From assembly GCA_050184115.1 (NCBI GenBank), contig JBFXAQ010000002.1, positions 124,001 through 188,000 on the forward strand: a stretch of DNA of 64,000 bases, written 5' to 3'. The DNA is from JACKNG01 sp050184115. Lineage in GTDB: Bacteria > Pseudomonadota > Gammaproteobacteria > Ga0077536. How positions within the stretch are numbered: position 1 is the stretch's first letter; each line of letters begins with the position of its first letter. The notes beneath the pieces are model-generated. The model saw nothing but the letters and a program-made list of their open reading frames with translations. It had not been told where the DNA came from and ran no database searches. Both the position numbers and the translations under genes were made by a program. This document shows positions 28,310 through 37,738 of this stretch, piece by piece.

Positions 28310-29847
28310 TGCAGCACCGTCACTTCGCCGTCCGCCGGCAGGTTCTTCAAGGGGTCGGTGATCTCGAAACCGACCTTACGGATGTCGTCGATGGTCCACA
28401 TGCGGTTCCAGTCGAGGTGAGGCTGGGCGATCAGCGTGCGGCCGTCGGCGCGCAACGCACCGACCGACTCGATCCAATCGGCCAGGCCGAAGCCGTCGAA
28501 GTGCTCGTCCCAGGCGTGGTTGTTGGCATAACGGTGCGGTTCGAGGCTGAAAGCGTACTCGCAGCCGTCCGAGCAGAAGGCGTGCTTGCGCCCGCCGTGG
28601 GTCTTGATGCGCACGGTGGAGATATCCGGGCGCGGGAACACGCACGGCATCTGGCACACCCGGCACAGGCAGGGCATGGACTCGAACAGGCTCAACGGCA
28701 GCGTGCCGCTGGAGGGATCCGCCATCTCGGCATAGGCCTCCCAGAACGCGCCGTAGTGCTGGTACCAGCCCGGGTACTTCTTCTCGAACCAGTCGAAGTC
28801 CTTGGCCGTCAGCGGGTCGACGCGCAGGAACTGCATCGGCCAGGAAGCGGCGAAGAGCATCATCGCGGTGTGGCCGAGCCATTGGATACGCTCGGCGGCC
28901 TGGTCCCAGTGCTGCGGCAGGTTGACGCCGAAGGGCTCGAGCTTGCGGATGTAGGAACCGGCCCAGTCGTCGCCGATCCACTCCTTCCAGGCTTCGAGGT
29001 AGGAACCGCCGCGGTGTTCCTGGAAGTAGTCGTAGACCGCGCCGACGAAGGGATCGAGGAAGGCGTGCTGGCGCCAGAAGGCGGTGTTGAAGTCCTGCTG
29101 CAGGCGCGGCAGGTTGTCCTCCACCGAGGCCACCGCGGCGAGCGTGGCATAGCCGTTGGCCATGTGGCGCGCCTCGTCGGACTGCACGCTCAGGAAGGTC
29201 GTCGGCGTGGCCTGGTCGCCGTTGGTCGCGGCGACTTCGGTCAGGGTGACGAAGATCGGATTGGTATAGGCCGTCTCGGCCACCACCTGCAGGTTCAGCG
29301 CGCCCTCGATGGGGTTGCCGGCGAAGAAGCCGTCGAGCGCGGCGCGGCTGGCACGCGTGATGAACATGGAGTTGCGCAGCTTGATGCCCTGGCTGAAGCC
29401 CTCGGGGTCGCGCGCGTGCTTGGTCAGGTAACGCATCAGGTGCGCTTCCTGGTTGACGTGACGGACCTCGTCGATCATCTGCGCGAGGTAGCCCTGGCGC
29501 AGTTCCGCGTTGGAGACGGCGTCGACCAGCTGGCCGGTGCACTTCATCGCCGCGTACTCGGCGTAGCAGGTCACCGGTAACACCATCTTGAGCACTTCGG
29601 TCCAGCGCTCGGAGGCCTTGGCCGGCATCTTGGCGCGCGCCATGACGTCGCTCATCGCGCCGTACTGGCGATCGTCCTTGTCGCGCTCCATCGAACAGTA
29701 GTCACGCACGAGGTGACGGAAGGGGTCGCTGGTCTTGGCCGGGATCTTGTACGGCATGCGGTAGCGCGAGGGCGCCTCCACGTAGGACGGCTGCCAGTCG
29801 AAATCCTTGACGCGATCGTGCGCCTTGATGAAATCCTCGCCTTTCAT
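28306..29847 (-). CDS. diiron monooxygenase hydroxylase alpha subunit
   Basis: 513 residues from ATG 29847, with GAGGGG about 8 nt upstream. All six carboxylate/His ligands are present with the MMOH spacing: E97, E127 and H130 (DEVRH), then E191, E225 and H228 (DEARH). The C-terminal part has a YHS-like Cys cluster (CLCRVCQMPC and CSDGCEYAF), as in propane and phenol hydroxylases. Length and YHS domain fit short-alkane/propane-type groups better than sMMO. It catalyses O2-dependent hydroxylation or epoxidation of a small hydrocarbon or aromatic; the substrate is open. It is the first gene of the operon. Confidence 0.93.
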   Translation of the reverse strand: MKGEDFIKAHDRVKDFDWQPSYVEAPSRYRMPYKIPAKTSDPFRHLVRDYCSMERDKDDRQYGAMSDVMARAKMPAKASERWTEVLKMVLPVTCYAEYAAMKCTGQLVDAVSNAELRQGYLAQMIDEVRHVNQEAHLMRYLTKHARDPEGFSQGIKLRNSMFITRASRAALDGFFAGNPIEGALNLQVVAETAYTNPIFVTLTEVAATNGDQATPTTFLSVQSDEARHMANGYATLAAVASVEDNLPRLQQDFNTAFWRQHAFLDPFVGAVYDYFQEHRGGSYLEAWKEWIGDDWAGSYIRKLEPFGVNLPQHWDQAAERIQWLGHTAMMLFAASWPMQFLRVDPLTAKDFDWFEKKYPGWYQHYGAFWEAYAEMADPSSGTLPLSLFESMPCLCRVCQMPCVFPRPDISTVRIKTHGGRKHAFCSDGCEYAFSLEPHRYANNHAWDEHFDGFGLADWIESVGALRADGRTLIAQPHLDWNRMWTIDDIRKVGFEITDPLKNLPADGEVTVLQ

Positions 29848-30336
29848 GGTTTTCCCCTCGTGAAGTGGCACGGTGCCTGCGGCCACCGTGCCCTGATCGA
29901 TGACGGCACGGGGATGACGGCGGGCGCCGGCCGTGGCCGCGCGGACCCGGGTCGCGCCAGTCGGGCGCGACCGTCCGAACGGTCGAAGCGGGCCGCCGAC
30001 ATCTTCGTCTCCCCTGTGCGACCGGTCGGCGTGCACTCCGCGCGCCCGACCGCCGCGGTCGCGAGCATGACCCAGGCCGGGCCTGCATCGCAAGTCGCCT
30101 CGGCCCGGGGCTGCCGGGCACCGGGCTGCGCTTGATCCCGATCATGTGGTCGACCGCGGCCGTCGACAGCCGGCACCGTCCTGGTGCGTCGCGACCGCTT
30201 GCCGCACCCACCACACGCCGCGCATCAAGTCCGTTCCCGGCCAGCCGCTAGCCCGGCTTTCAACGCCCACGCCGCGGCCATACCATCGTCATGGCGCCGG
30301 GCCCGGCGGCATGCGGCCATCCCCACGGAGCACGCC
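29848..30336. other. 489-bp non-coding region between monooxygenase and gas-sensor genes
   Basis: This is a divergent intergenic region that must hold both promoters. Apart from the inverted repeat at 29867-29892 I see no convincing -10/-35 pair, RNA gene or repeat. Long reading frames crossing it are Arg/Pro-rich antisense or extension frames without ribosome sites. Confidence 0.6.
29867..29892 (-). promoter_or_regulatory. inverted repeat and possible sigma-54 promoter before the monooxygenase
   Basis: GGCACGGTG (29867-29875) and CACCGTGCC (29884-29892) form a perfect 9-bp inverted repeat with an 8-nt spacer, 20 bp before the alpha-subunit ATG. Read on the minus strand, 29893-29878 also gives GGGCACGGTGGCCGCA, which keeps the GG and GC doublets of a -24/-12 promoter at the right spacing. 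It could be an operator, a leader hairpin or a sigma-54 promoter. No sigma-54 activator gene is visible in the window. Confidence 0.4.
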
Positions 30337-30882
30337 ATGAAAGGCATGGTCTTCACCGAGTTTCTCGACATGGTCGAACAGCAGCATTCGGCGGCGCTGG
30401 TCGACGACATCATCGACGCCTGCGAGCTGCCCTCGGGCGGCGCCTACACCGCTGTCGGCACCTACGATCACCGCGAGATGGTCGACCTCGTGGTCGAACT
30501 CTCGCGGCGTCTCGACACCCCGGTGCCGGACCTCCTGCAGGCCTTCGGCACGCACCTGTTCGGGCGCTTCGTCGCCGCCTACCCGCACTTCTTCACCGAC
30601 GTCGATTCCGCCTTCGCGCTGTTGCACGGCATCGAGGACGTCATCCACAAGGAGGTGCGCAAGCTCTACCCGGAGGCCGAGCTGCCACGCTTCGAAACCG
30701 CCTACGACGGACCGGATCGCCTCGTCATGGTCTACCGCTCGCCGCGCCACATGGAGGATCTCGCCGAAGGCCTCATCCGCGCCTGCATCGCGCATTACGG
30801 CGAGTCGGTGCAACTCGAACGGACCAGTCTCGACGAGGGCGATGGCGCGAGCGTGCGCTTCGTGCTGACGAGGACGGCGTGA
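30337..30882 (+). CDS. H-NOX heme gas-sensor protein
   Basis: 181 residues, an intact H-NOX (HNOB) domain. It opens with MKGMVFTEF, has the proximal heme ligand H104 in IHKEVRKLYPEAELP, and the heme-propionate motif Y-x-S-x-R at 133-137 (YRSPR). GGAG lies 7 nt before the ATG. It binds NO, and possibly O2, through ferrous heme in the cytoplasm. Its stop overlaps the GTG start of the hybrid kinase, the usual H-NOX/kinase pair in which ligand-bound H-NOX changes kinase autophosphorylation. Confidence 0.95.
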   Translation: MKGMVFTEFLDMVEQQHSAALVDDIIDACELPSGGAYTAVGTYDHREMVDLVVELSRRLDTPVPDLLQAFGTHLFGRFVAAYPHFFTDVDSAFALLHGIEDVIHKEVRKLYPEAELPRFETAYDGPDRLVMVYRSPRHMEDLAEGLIRACIAHYGESVQLERTSLDEGDGASVRFVLTRTA

Positions 30883-32231
30883 GCGAAGAAGCGCCTCCGC
30901 CCGCGGACCACTGGCAACGCCGCCTCGAGCGGGAACGCGCGGCGCGCAAACAAGCCGAAGCGCTGCTCGAGGAGAAGAGCCTGGCGCTCTACGACGCCAA
31001 CCAGGCGCTGCGCGAACTGGCCACCTCGCTGGAAGCGCAGGTGGCCGCGCGGACCGCCGAACTGCAGGCCGCGCTGCTGCGCGCCGAGTCCGCGACCCAT
31101 GCCAAGAACCGCTTCCTGGCGGCGATGAGCCACGAGATCCGCACCCCCATGAACGCCGTCATCGGCTTGTCGCGCCTGCTGCTCGACAGCCCGCTGGACG
31201 CCGACCAGGCCCGCCACCTGCGCCAGGTCTGCGCGAGCGGCGATCACCTGATGGCGCTGATCAACGACATCCTCGATTTCACCAAGATCGAAGCCGGTGC
31301 GCTCGACCTCGAACAGGCGCCACTCGATCTGCCCAGGCTCATCGAGGACGCGACGGCGATGCTGGGGGATAGTGCGCGCGCCAAGGGTCTCGACCTCGAC
31401 ATTGGCCTCGCCACCGACCTGCCGCGCTGGGTGCTGGGCGATGCCACCCGCCTGCGTCAGGTCCTCATCAACCTCGTCGGCAACGCCGTCAAGTTCACCG
31501 CGCACGGCGGCGTCACGCTCAGCGCCGAGGTCGTGGCACTGCCCGGGCCCGGCGAACGGGTGCGGATCAGCGTCACGGATACCGGCATCGGCATCGCGCC
31601 GGAGGCGCTGGAAAACCTGTTCCAGCCCTTCACCCAGGCGGACAGTTCGACCACCCGCCGCTACGGCGGCACCGGCCTCGGCCTCGCCATCTCGCAACGC
31701 ATTGCCGCGGCCATGGGTGGCACGCTCGAGGTCAGCAGCACGCCGGGGGCCGGATCCCGCTTCCACCTCGAATGGCCGCTCGCGCGCTGCCCTTCACCGG
31801 CGCCGACGACGGCGGTCTCGACGCACGCGGCCGATGCACCGATGCTCGCGGGCCTGCGCATCCTGCTGGTCGAGGACGATCCCGTGAACCAGGTGCTCGC
31901 CCTCGCCATGCTGGACAAGGCCGGTTGTGCGGCGGACCTCGCCCACGACGGGCTCGACGCCCTCGAACAGGCCGGCGAAGGCGCCTACGACCTCGTCCTG
32001 ATGGACATGCAGATGCCGCGCCTCGACGGCCTCGACGCCACCCGTGGCATCCGCGCGCTCGACGGCATCCGCCAGCCCGTTATCGTCGCCATGACGGCCA
32101 ATGCCTTCGCCGAGGATCGCGCGGCCTGCCTGGCCGCCGGGATGGACGACTTCCTCAGCAAACCGGTCGACTACGACACCCTGCTCGCCGTGCTGCAACG
32201 GGCGGCATCGGGGCACCCGCCGGACGGGTGA
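30879..32231 (+). CDS. H-NOX-associated hybrid sensor histidine kinase
   Basis: 450 residues from GTG 30879, overlapping the H-NOX stop by 4 nt. An N-terminal coiled coil (about 12-70) leads to HisKA with the phospho-acceptor H85 (SHEIRTPMN). HATPase follows, with NLVGNAVKF, DTGIGIAP and GGTGLGLAIS. A C-terminal receiver has D376 (LMDMQMPRLDG) and the SKP lysine. There are no membrane helices, so sensing is cytoplasmic through H-NOX. A separate phosphotransfer protein and output regulator are needed and not seen here. Position next to the monooxygenase suggests control of O2/NO-dependent metabolism. Confidence 0.94.
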   Translation: MSEEAPPPADHWQRRLERERAARKQAEALLEEKSLALYDANQALRELATSLEAQVAARTAELQAALLRAESATHAKNRFLAAMSHEIRTPMNAVIGLSRLLLDSPLDADQARHLRQVCASGDHLMALINDILDFTKIEAGALDLEQAPLDLPRLIEDATAMLGDSARAKGLDLDIGLATDLPRWVLGDATRLRQVLINLVGNAVKFTAHGGVTLSAEVVALPGPGERVRISVTDTGIGIAPEALENLFQPFTQADSSTTRRYGGTGLGLAISQRIAAAMGGTLEVSSTPGAGSRFHLEWPLARCPSPAPTTAVSTHAADAPMLAGLRILLVEDDPVNQVLALAMLDKAGCAADLAHDGLDALEQAGEGAYDLVLMDMQMPRLDGLDATRGIRALDGIRQPVIVAMTANAFAEDRAACLAAGMDDFLSKPVDYDTLLAVLQRAASGHPPDG

Positions 32232-32253
32232 GGCGCGGCCGCGCAACGCGGGC

Positions 32254-33612
32254 TCAGGCCACCAGCGCGTCGTCCAGCGCGAGCCCGATGCGCCGGCAGA
32301 TCTCGTCGATCTCGTCGCCCTGCACGATCAGCGGCGGCGCGATGACGAGGCTGCGCCCGGCCGGCCGGCCGACCACGCCGCGTTCGAGTAGCGCGCCGTA
32401 GACGCGTTCGAGCACGGCGTCGGCATCGTCATTGGCCGGGCGGTCGTCGGCGTCGCGGCGCAGGAAGTCGAGACTGCCGGCGAGGCCCAGCGCGCGCACG
32501 TCGCCGACCAGCGGATGATCGGCGAAAGCGCGCAGGCCCGCGGCGAGCCGCTCGCCCATGCGCGCGGCGTGTTCGACGAGGCCGTCGCGCTCGATGATCT
32601 CGAGCGTCTTCAGCGCGGCCGCCGCGCCGACCGGGTGGGCGGCATAGGTCGCCGCGTGGGCGAGCGTGCCGAAGCGCTCCGAGCCGGCCTCCAGCGCGCG
32701 GTAGAGATCGGCGCCGATGGCAATCGCGGAGAGCGGGAAATAGCCCGAGGTCACGCCCTTGGCCATGGTCGCGTGCGCGGGCGCAAGTGCCATCGTCTCG
32801 CTGCCCCACCAGCGCCCGGTGCGCCCACAGCCGGTGATGACCTCGTCCGCGACGAGCTCGATGCCGTGAGCGTCGAGCACCGCTGTGACCGCCGGGAAGT
32901 ACTCGGCCGGCGGCGGCTTGAAACCGGCCGAGAAGCTGACCGGCTCGCAGAACATCGCCGCGATGCTGGCCGGCGGCTCGGCGGCGATCAGCGCTGCGAG
33001 TTCGGCGGCGAGCCGCGCGCTGTATTGCGCCCCGCTCTCGCCCGGACGGCGGTCGCCGTGGTAGTCCGGCTGGGCGACGTGGCGGAAGCCCGCGATCGGC
33101 AGGCCGAACTCCTCGTGATGACCGCCGGTCAGGCTGGCCGTGGCGAGCGTGCCACCGTGATAGCTGCCGTGGCGGCCGATGATGGTGGTGCGTGCCGGTT
33201 CGCCGCGCGCCACCGCGCCGAAGCGCAGCAGCTTGATGAGGAAGTCGTTCGCCTCCGAACCCGTGGCGCCGAACAGGATGTGGGCGCCCTTCACGGGTGC
33301 GAGCTGCACCAGCTTTTCCGCGAGTTCGAGCGACACCCGGCTGGTGCGATGCAGGGCGGAGACGAAGAACGGCAGTTCGCGGTACTGCCGTGCGATGGCG
33401 TCGATGAGTTCCTCGTGCTGGTAGCCGAGGGCGGCAACGTAGAACGAGGCGGTGGCCTCGATGTACTCGCGCCCGTCGGTGTCGTAGACGTAGATGCCAC
33501 GGCCGTGATCGATGAAGCGGGTCTGGCGCGCGGTGTTCTCGGCCACGCGCTGGAAGCCGATGAGGAGCGGCAGGCGCTCGTCCTCTGGGGTGAGCGGCTG
33601 GGGTGTTGCCAT
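32254..33612 (-). CDS. class III pyridoxal-phosphate aminotransferase
   Basis: 452 residues. Fold-type I features are present: GATGSEANDFLIKLLR, GRHGSYHGGT, VADEVITGCGRTG and the PLP lysine in MAKGVTSGYFPL. It belongs with omega-amino acid:pyruvate/beta-alanine type transaminases, which use an omega-amine or beta-amino acid as donor. A GAGGAGGG site precedes the ATG. It lies 152 bp downstream of the HyuB gene on the same strand. A link to hydantoin-type catabolism (processing a released amino acid) is plausible. Donor unknown. Confidence 0.92.
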   Translation of the reverse strand: MATPQPLTPEDERLPLLIGFQRVAENTARQTRFIDHGRGIYVYDTDGREYIEATASFYVAALGYQHEELIDAIARQYRELPFFVSALHRTSRVSLELAEKLVQLAPVKGAHILFGATGSEANDFLIKLLRFGAVARGEPARTTIIGRHGSYHGGTLATASLTGGHHEEFGLPIAGFRHVAQPDYHGDRRPGESGAQYSARLAAELAALIAAEPPASIAAMFCEPVSFSAGFKPPPAEYFPAVTAVLDAHGIELVADEVITGCGRTGRWWGSETMALAPAHATMAKGVTSGYFPLSAIAIGADLYRALEAGSERFGTLAHAATYAAHPVGAAAALKTLEIIERDGLVEHAARMGERLAAGLRAFADHPLVGDVRALGLAGSLDFLRRDADDRPANDDADAVLERVYGALLERGVVGRPAGRSLVIAPPLIVQGDEIDEICRRIGLALDDALVA

Positions 33613-33764
33613 GATCGTGTCGCCCTCCTCGTCGAGGTTCTGTCAGGTGGCCGCGCTGCACGCAGCGCGGTGGTGCCCGGCACTCGGCCACCGCGCCTGC
33701 CGGCGCGGCGTTTCGTGCGTGGGCGCTGAAGCGGTGCGCACCCCGGTTCGTCGCCGGCGCCCGT

Positions 33765-35588
33765 TCAATGCCCGCGCGCGCGGGCGAGTTCGGCGCGCAG
33801 CGCGGCGGTGGCGGGCCCGTCGACGGCCAGGCTGTCGTCGTCCGGACTGCCGTTGAAGACGACCCCGTAGTCGGCCTGTGCGCGGGCCAGGCTCAGGTAA
33901 CCTTCGAGGACGTCCTCGCGCACCCGTTCGGGCTCGCGTTCGAGCGGATTGCCGTAGCCGCCGCCGGCAGTATCCAGGCCTTCCAGCCAGGTGCCGCGTT
34001 CGAGTACCACCTGGCCCACGCTCGGTGCCCGCGTGCGGGTTCCATCGTGGCCGACGACGAACATGCTGCCGACGTTGCCGTCACCGCCGCCACGCACGCC
34101 GCGCGCGGGATTGGCCTGGCCGTCGGCGGCGAAGACCACGGTCATCGGGTGGTGGCTGGGGCCGTAGGTGATGTGCACGCCGGGCGCACCGCGTCTTCGG
34201 CCGGCGCCCATCGTGTCGGCCGCGAGCCGGATCTCGCGGTAGTGGATGGGATAGCTGAGCTCGCTGATCTCGACGCTGTCACGGTACATGAGCCCGGCGA
34301 CGACCGGGATGCCGTAGGTCACCCAGCCGTCGCACTGCGGGCCACCGGGCCCACCGTTGTTGCCGATGATGAGCTGGTTGACGTAAGCGTGATTGCCGTG
34401 GCGCGCGTCGCGCCCCGAGATCACGCTGATGCCCGCGCCCATGCCGATGCCACCCTCGGCGAGCCCGTAACCCTCGCCGAGATCGGCCAGCGCCGCCTGC
34501 ACGGTGTTCAACAGGCGGTCGGAGACGTTGGTCGTCGCCACCGAGCAGCTGTGCGGGAAGCGCGGAATGCCGATGGCCGCGCCCTCGCGCAGGCGCACCT
34601 CGATGCAGCGGTAGGAGCCGCCGTTGCGCGGGATGTCGCTCGGCAGGCAGTTGAACACGCCGGCCACGGAGTTCGAGATCGAGCAGGCCTCGGAGAGGTT
34701 GAGGCCGTTGTCCATGTTGTCGATGTTGGCGGTGAGGTCGAGCACGATGCGCGCGGCCTCCGGTTCGACCGTCACCGTCACCCGCACCGGGATGCCGTCC
34801 GGCATCATCGGCGGCAGCGGGTCGTGGGCGGACTCGCGGCTCACCGTCGCCGCCGGCAGGGCGCGGATGGCCTGGCGCATGCGCTGTTCGCTGTAGTCGA
34901 ACCACTCGGCCACGAAGCGTTCGATGACTTCGGGTCCGTACTTGGCGAAGACCTCGTGGATGCGCTTCTCGCCGGTCCGCGCGGACGCCAGCATGGCAAG
35001 GAAATCGCCGTACCAGTAATCCGGCACGCGGATGCGCCGCTGGCACATGCGGATGATGTCGTCGACGTTGCGGCCGTCGCGCTGCACGCGCACGGCCGGG
35101 AAGATCAGCGCGCCCTCCTCGTAGATGTCGCGCGCGGCGGCGTGGTAGGTGGTCGGCAGGCTGTTGCCGATGTCGGCCTGGTGGGCCTTGGCGCAGACGT
35201 TGAAGACGTGCCGGCCGGCCCAGAACACCGGCACGATCAGCGTGTGGTCGGCCGGGTGCGAGTTGCCGCTGTAGGGGTCGTTGTGCAGGTACGCATCGCC
35301 CTCGGCGATGTCGTCGTGGAAGGCGCACATCGCGGCGGTCTGCAGGTTGAGCCCGTAGGTGTGCGCGGGCAGGCCCTCGGCGGTGGCGAAGAGCTGGTTG
35401 TCGGCGGTGGTGATGCCGCAGGAGAAGTCCCGCGCCGAGTTGATCACCGCCGAGCGCCCGGTGCGCAGCATCGTGTTGGTCATCTCGCGCACCACGCCGT
35501 CGAAACGGTTGGCGAGCACCGCGAGCAGCATCGGCGAGAGGCTCGCGCCGTCGCTGCGGGCGGTTGCGGCGGACGTCTTGTCACTCAT
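33765..35588 (-). CDS. HyuB-family hydantoinase/oxoprolinase/carboxylase B subunit
   Basis: 607 residues, a third HyuB. It shares NTMLRTGRSAVINSARDFSC, HNDPYSGNSHPADH and AGRRRGAPGVHITYGP with the two copies at 234-3886 but is clearly more distant from them than they are from each other. It follows its HyuA by 15 nt with a GGAGAGGG ribosome site. The pair probably forms an ATP-dependent ring-opening or carboxylating enzyme. The divergent GntR regulator at 37810 is the likely controller. Confidence 0.93.
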   Translation of the reverse strand: MSDKTSAATARSDGASLSPMLLAVLANRFDGVVREMTNTMLRTGRSAVINSARDFSCGITTADNQLFATAEGLPAHTYGLNLQTAAMCAFHDDIAEGDAYLHNDPYSGNSHPADHTLIVPVFWAGRHVFNVCAKAHQADIGNSLPTTYHAAARDIYEEGALIFPAVRVQRDGRNVDDIIRMCQRRIRVPDYWYGDFLAMLASARTGEKRIHEVFAKYGPEVIERFVAEWFDYSEQRMRQAIRALPAATVSRESAHDPLPPMMPDGIPVRVTVTVEPEAARIVLDLTANIDNMDNGLNLSEACSISNSVAGVFNCLPSDIPRNGGSYRCIEVRLREGAAIGIPRFPHSCSVATTNVSDRLLNTVQAALADLGEGYGLAEGGIGMGAGISVISGRDARHGNHAYVNQLIIGNNGGPGGPQCDGWVTYGIPVVAGLMYRDSVEISELSYPIHYREIRLAADTMGAGRRRGAPGVHITYGPSHHPMTVVFAADGQANPARGVRGGGDGNVGSMFVVGHDGTRTRAPSVGQVVLERGTWLEGLDTAGGGYGNPLEREPERVREDVLEGYLSLARAQADYGVVFNGSPDDDSLAVDGPATAALRAELARARGH

Positions 35589-35603
35589 CAGTTCACCCTC
35601 TCC

Positions 35604-37691
35604 TCAGGCGTCGAACTCGACGACGTAGCTGTCCGCCGTGCCTAGCCGCGCGCGCGTGCCCGGTGGCAACACCAGCGTGGTCGTCGCTTCCTCGATGATG
35701 GCCGGCCCCGCGATCTCGGCGCCGACGGCGAGGGCGTCGCCGCGCACGATGGCGGTCGGCCGTGCGCCGTCGAGATCGAACCAGACCGCACGTGTCGCAG
35801 GGGCCTGCGCGCCAGCGCCGCCGGCGGCGCGGACCGCGACCTCCGGCAGGGCCACGGCGAGGCGCCCGGTCCAGCCGATGAACTCGACCGCGCTCGCGCG
35901 GTCGTCGACCTGGAACACCCGCCGGTGGGCCGCGTGGAAGGCCTCGACGAGGGCATCCTCGGCAGCGGCATCGGCGATGCGCGGCGCCGGCAGGTCGACG
36001 GCGAGATCCCACACCTGGGCGGCGTAGTGGGCGTCGACGCGGTATTCGCGGGTGACGTGGTCGAAGCCGCGTGCAGCAAGCCGCGCGGCGAAGGCGTCGA
36101 GACGGGCGTCGATGTCGGCCAGCGCGGCGTTGACGGCGTCGCGGTCGAAAGCGTCCGAGCGGGTCGGCGCCGACGCGCTGGCCTCGGCCTGGATGTCGGA
36201 GAACTGCATGCCGCAGGCCGACAGCACGCTGGCCGTGCGCGGCACGATGACGCCGCGGCAGCCGAGCTCGCGCGCGATGGGCACGATGTTGAGCCCGGCG
36301 GCGCCGCCGCCGGCGACGATCACGGCCTCGGACGGGTCGATGCCCTCGCTGACGGTGATGTCCTTGATGGCGTTGATCATGGTCTCGTTGGAGACGGCGA
36401 AGATCGAGAACGCGGCCGCCTCGGCGCCGAGGCCGAGCGGCGCGGCGACCGTCTCGATGGCGGCGCGCGCAGCGGCCGGGTTCAAGGCCATCCGCCCGCC
36501 GAGGAAGAAGGCCGGGTCGAGGTAGCCGAGCACGAGCGCGGCGTCGGTCACCGTCGGCAACGCGCCGCCGCGGCCATAGCAGGCCGGGCCAGGTTCCGCG
36601 CCGGCGCTCTGCGGGCCGACGTGCAGCAGGCCGGCGTCGTCCAGCCAGGCGATGGAGCCGCCGCCGGCGCCGACGCTGCGCGCGTCGACCGCCGGGATGC
36701 CGAGCATGTGGCCGGTGAAGCGCTCGCCGAGCCAGGTCTCCTGGGTGATGGCGATGTGGCCGTCGCGCACCAGGCTGACGTCGAAGGTGGTGCCACCGGT
36801 ATCGACCACCAGCACGGGCTCGCGGCGCGCTTCGAGCGTGGCGTAGCGGCGCCCCGCCACCGGTCCCATGGCCGGGCCCGAGCGCACGGTGTGGATGGGC
36901 CGTTCGATGACGCTGTCGACGTCGAGACAGCCGCCCATGGTGGTGCTGACCAGGATCTCGCCTGCGTAGCCGGCGGCACGGAGGTCGCCCTGCAGGTCGC
37001 GGAGATGCGCCTGCATGAGCGGCTTGATCGAGGCGTCGATGGCGACCGACGAGGCGCGGCGATACTCGCGCAGGATGGGGTTCAGCGCATGGCCGAGGGT
37101 GTAGGGCACGCCCGGCAGGTGGGCTTCGATCAATTCGCCTAGGCGCTGCTCGTGGACCGGGTTCGCGGTCGCCCACAGGAGCGCCACGGCGACGGCCTCG
37201 AAGCCGCGCTCGGCGAGGCGTTCGAGCACGCCGATGGCCTGCGCCTCGTCGAGTACGCGCAGCACGGCGCCGGTGGCGTCGATGCGTTCTTCGATCTCGA
37301 AGGTATGCCGGCGCGGCACGTAGGGGCGCGGGAAGGGCGTGGCGAAATCGTGCGGGTTGAACTTGCCGCCCTCGCGCAGCACGAGGATGTCGGGAAAGCC
37401 GGCGGTGGTGAGGAAGGCCGTCTTCGCCACGTTGCCGGTGACGATGGCATTGGTCGCGCGCGTGGTGCCATAGATGAACACCGCCGTGCGCGCGAGCAGC
37501 GCCGGCACCTCGAGGCCGAGCTTGCCGGCGGCATCGGCCAGCGCGGCTTCGAGGCCGCCGAAGATGCGCGCCGGGGTGGTGAGGGCCTTGCCGATGGTGA
37601 ACCGTCCGGCGTCGTCGGCCACCACGACGTCGGTGAAGGTGCCGCCGGTGTCGACGCTGATGCGCCAGCCTGCTGCCGTCTCTCCCGTCAT
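35604..37691 (-). CDS. HyuA-family hydantoinase/oxoprolinase/carboxylase A subunit (ATPase)
   Basis: 695 residues from ATG 37691 (MTGETAAGW). The N-terminal ISVDTGGTFTDVVVADD is the first phosphate loop of the ASKHA ATPase fold and VVDTGGTTFDVSLV the second. GAGGGSIAWLD and PGPACYGRGG also fit the family. The C-terminus repeats the pattern GPAIIEEATTTLVLPPG seen at the left edge of the window. The frame is open upstream to 37892, but those codons are Arg-rich and cross the regulator operator, so the later ATG is preferred. It phosphorylates or activates the substrate for HyuB. Confidence 0.94.
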   Translation of the reverse strand: MTGETAAGWRISVDTGGTFTDVVVADDAGRFTIGKALTTPARIFGGLEAALADAAGKLGLEVPALLARTAVFIYGTTRATNAIVTGNVAKTAFLTTAGFPDILVLREGGKFNPHDFATPFPRPYVPRRHTFEIEERIDATGAVLRVLDEAQAIGVLERLAERGFEAVAVALLWATANPVHEQRLGELIEAHLPGVPYTLGHALNPILREYRRASSVAIDASIKPLMQAHLRDLQGDLRAAGYAGEILVSTTMGGCLDVDSVIERPIHTVRSGPAMGPVAGRRYATLEARREPVLVVDTGGTTFDVSLVRDGHIAITQETWLGERFTGHMLGIPAVDARSVGAGGGSIAWLDDAGLLHVGPQSAGAEPGPACYGRGGALPTVTDAALVLGYLDPAFFLGGRMALNPAAARAAIETVAAPLGLGAEAAAFSIFAVSNETMINAIKDITVSEGIDPSEAVIVAGGGAAGLNIVPIARELGCRGVIVPRTASVLSACGMQFSDIQAEASASAPTRSDAFDRDAVNAALADIDARLDAFAARLAARGFDHVTREYRVDAHYAAQVWDLAVDLPAPRIADAAAEDALVEAFHAAHRRVFQVDDRASAVEFIGWTGRLAVALPEVAVRAAGGAGAQAPATRAVWFDLDGARPTAIVRGDALAVGAEIAGPAIIEEATTTLVLPPGTRARLGTADSYVVEFDA

Positions 37692-37738
37692 CCCCGTGCG
37701 CCACCCGTGACCCTGGAACCGGGGTCGACTATATTGAG

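Noticed and set aside
29865..29880. Rightward sigma-54 promoter (TGGCAC then CTGC) for the H-NOX gene
   Set aside because: It lies about 460 bp from the H-NOX start and overlaps the monooxygenase inverted repeat; the leftward reading is better placed.
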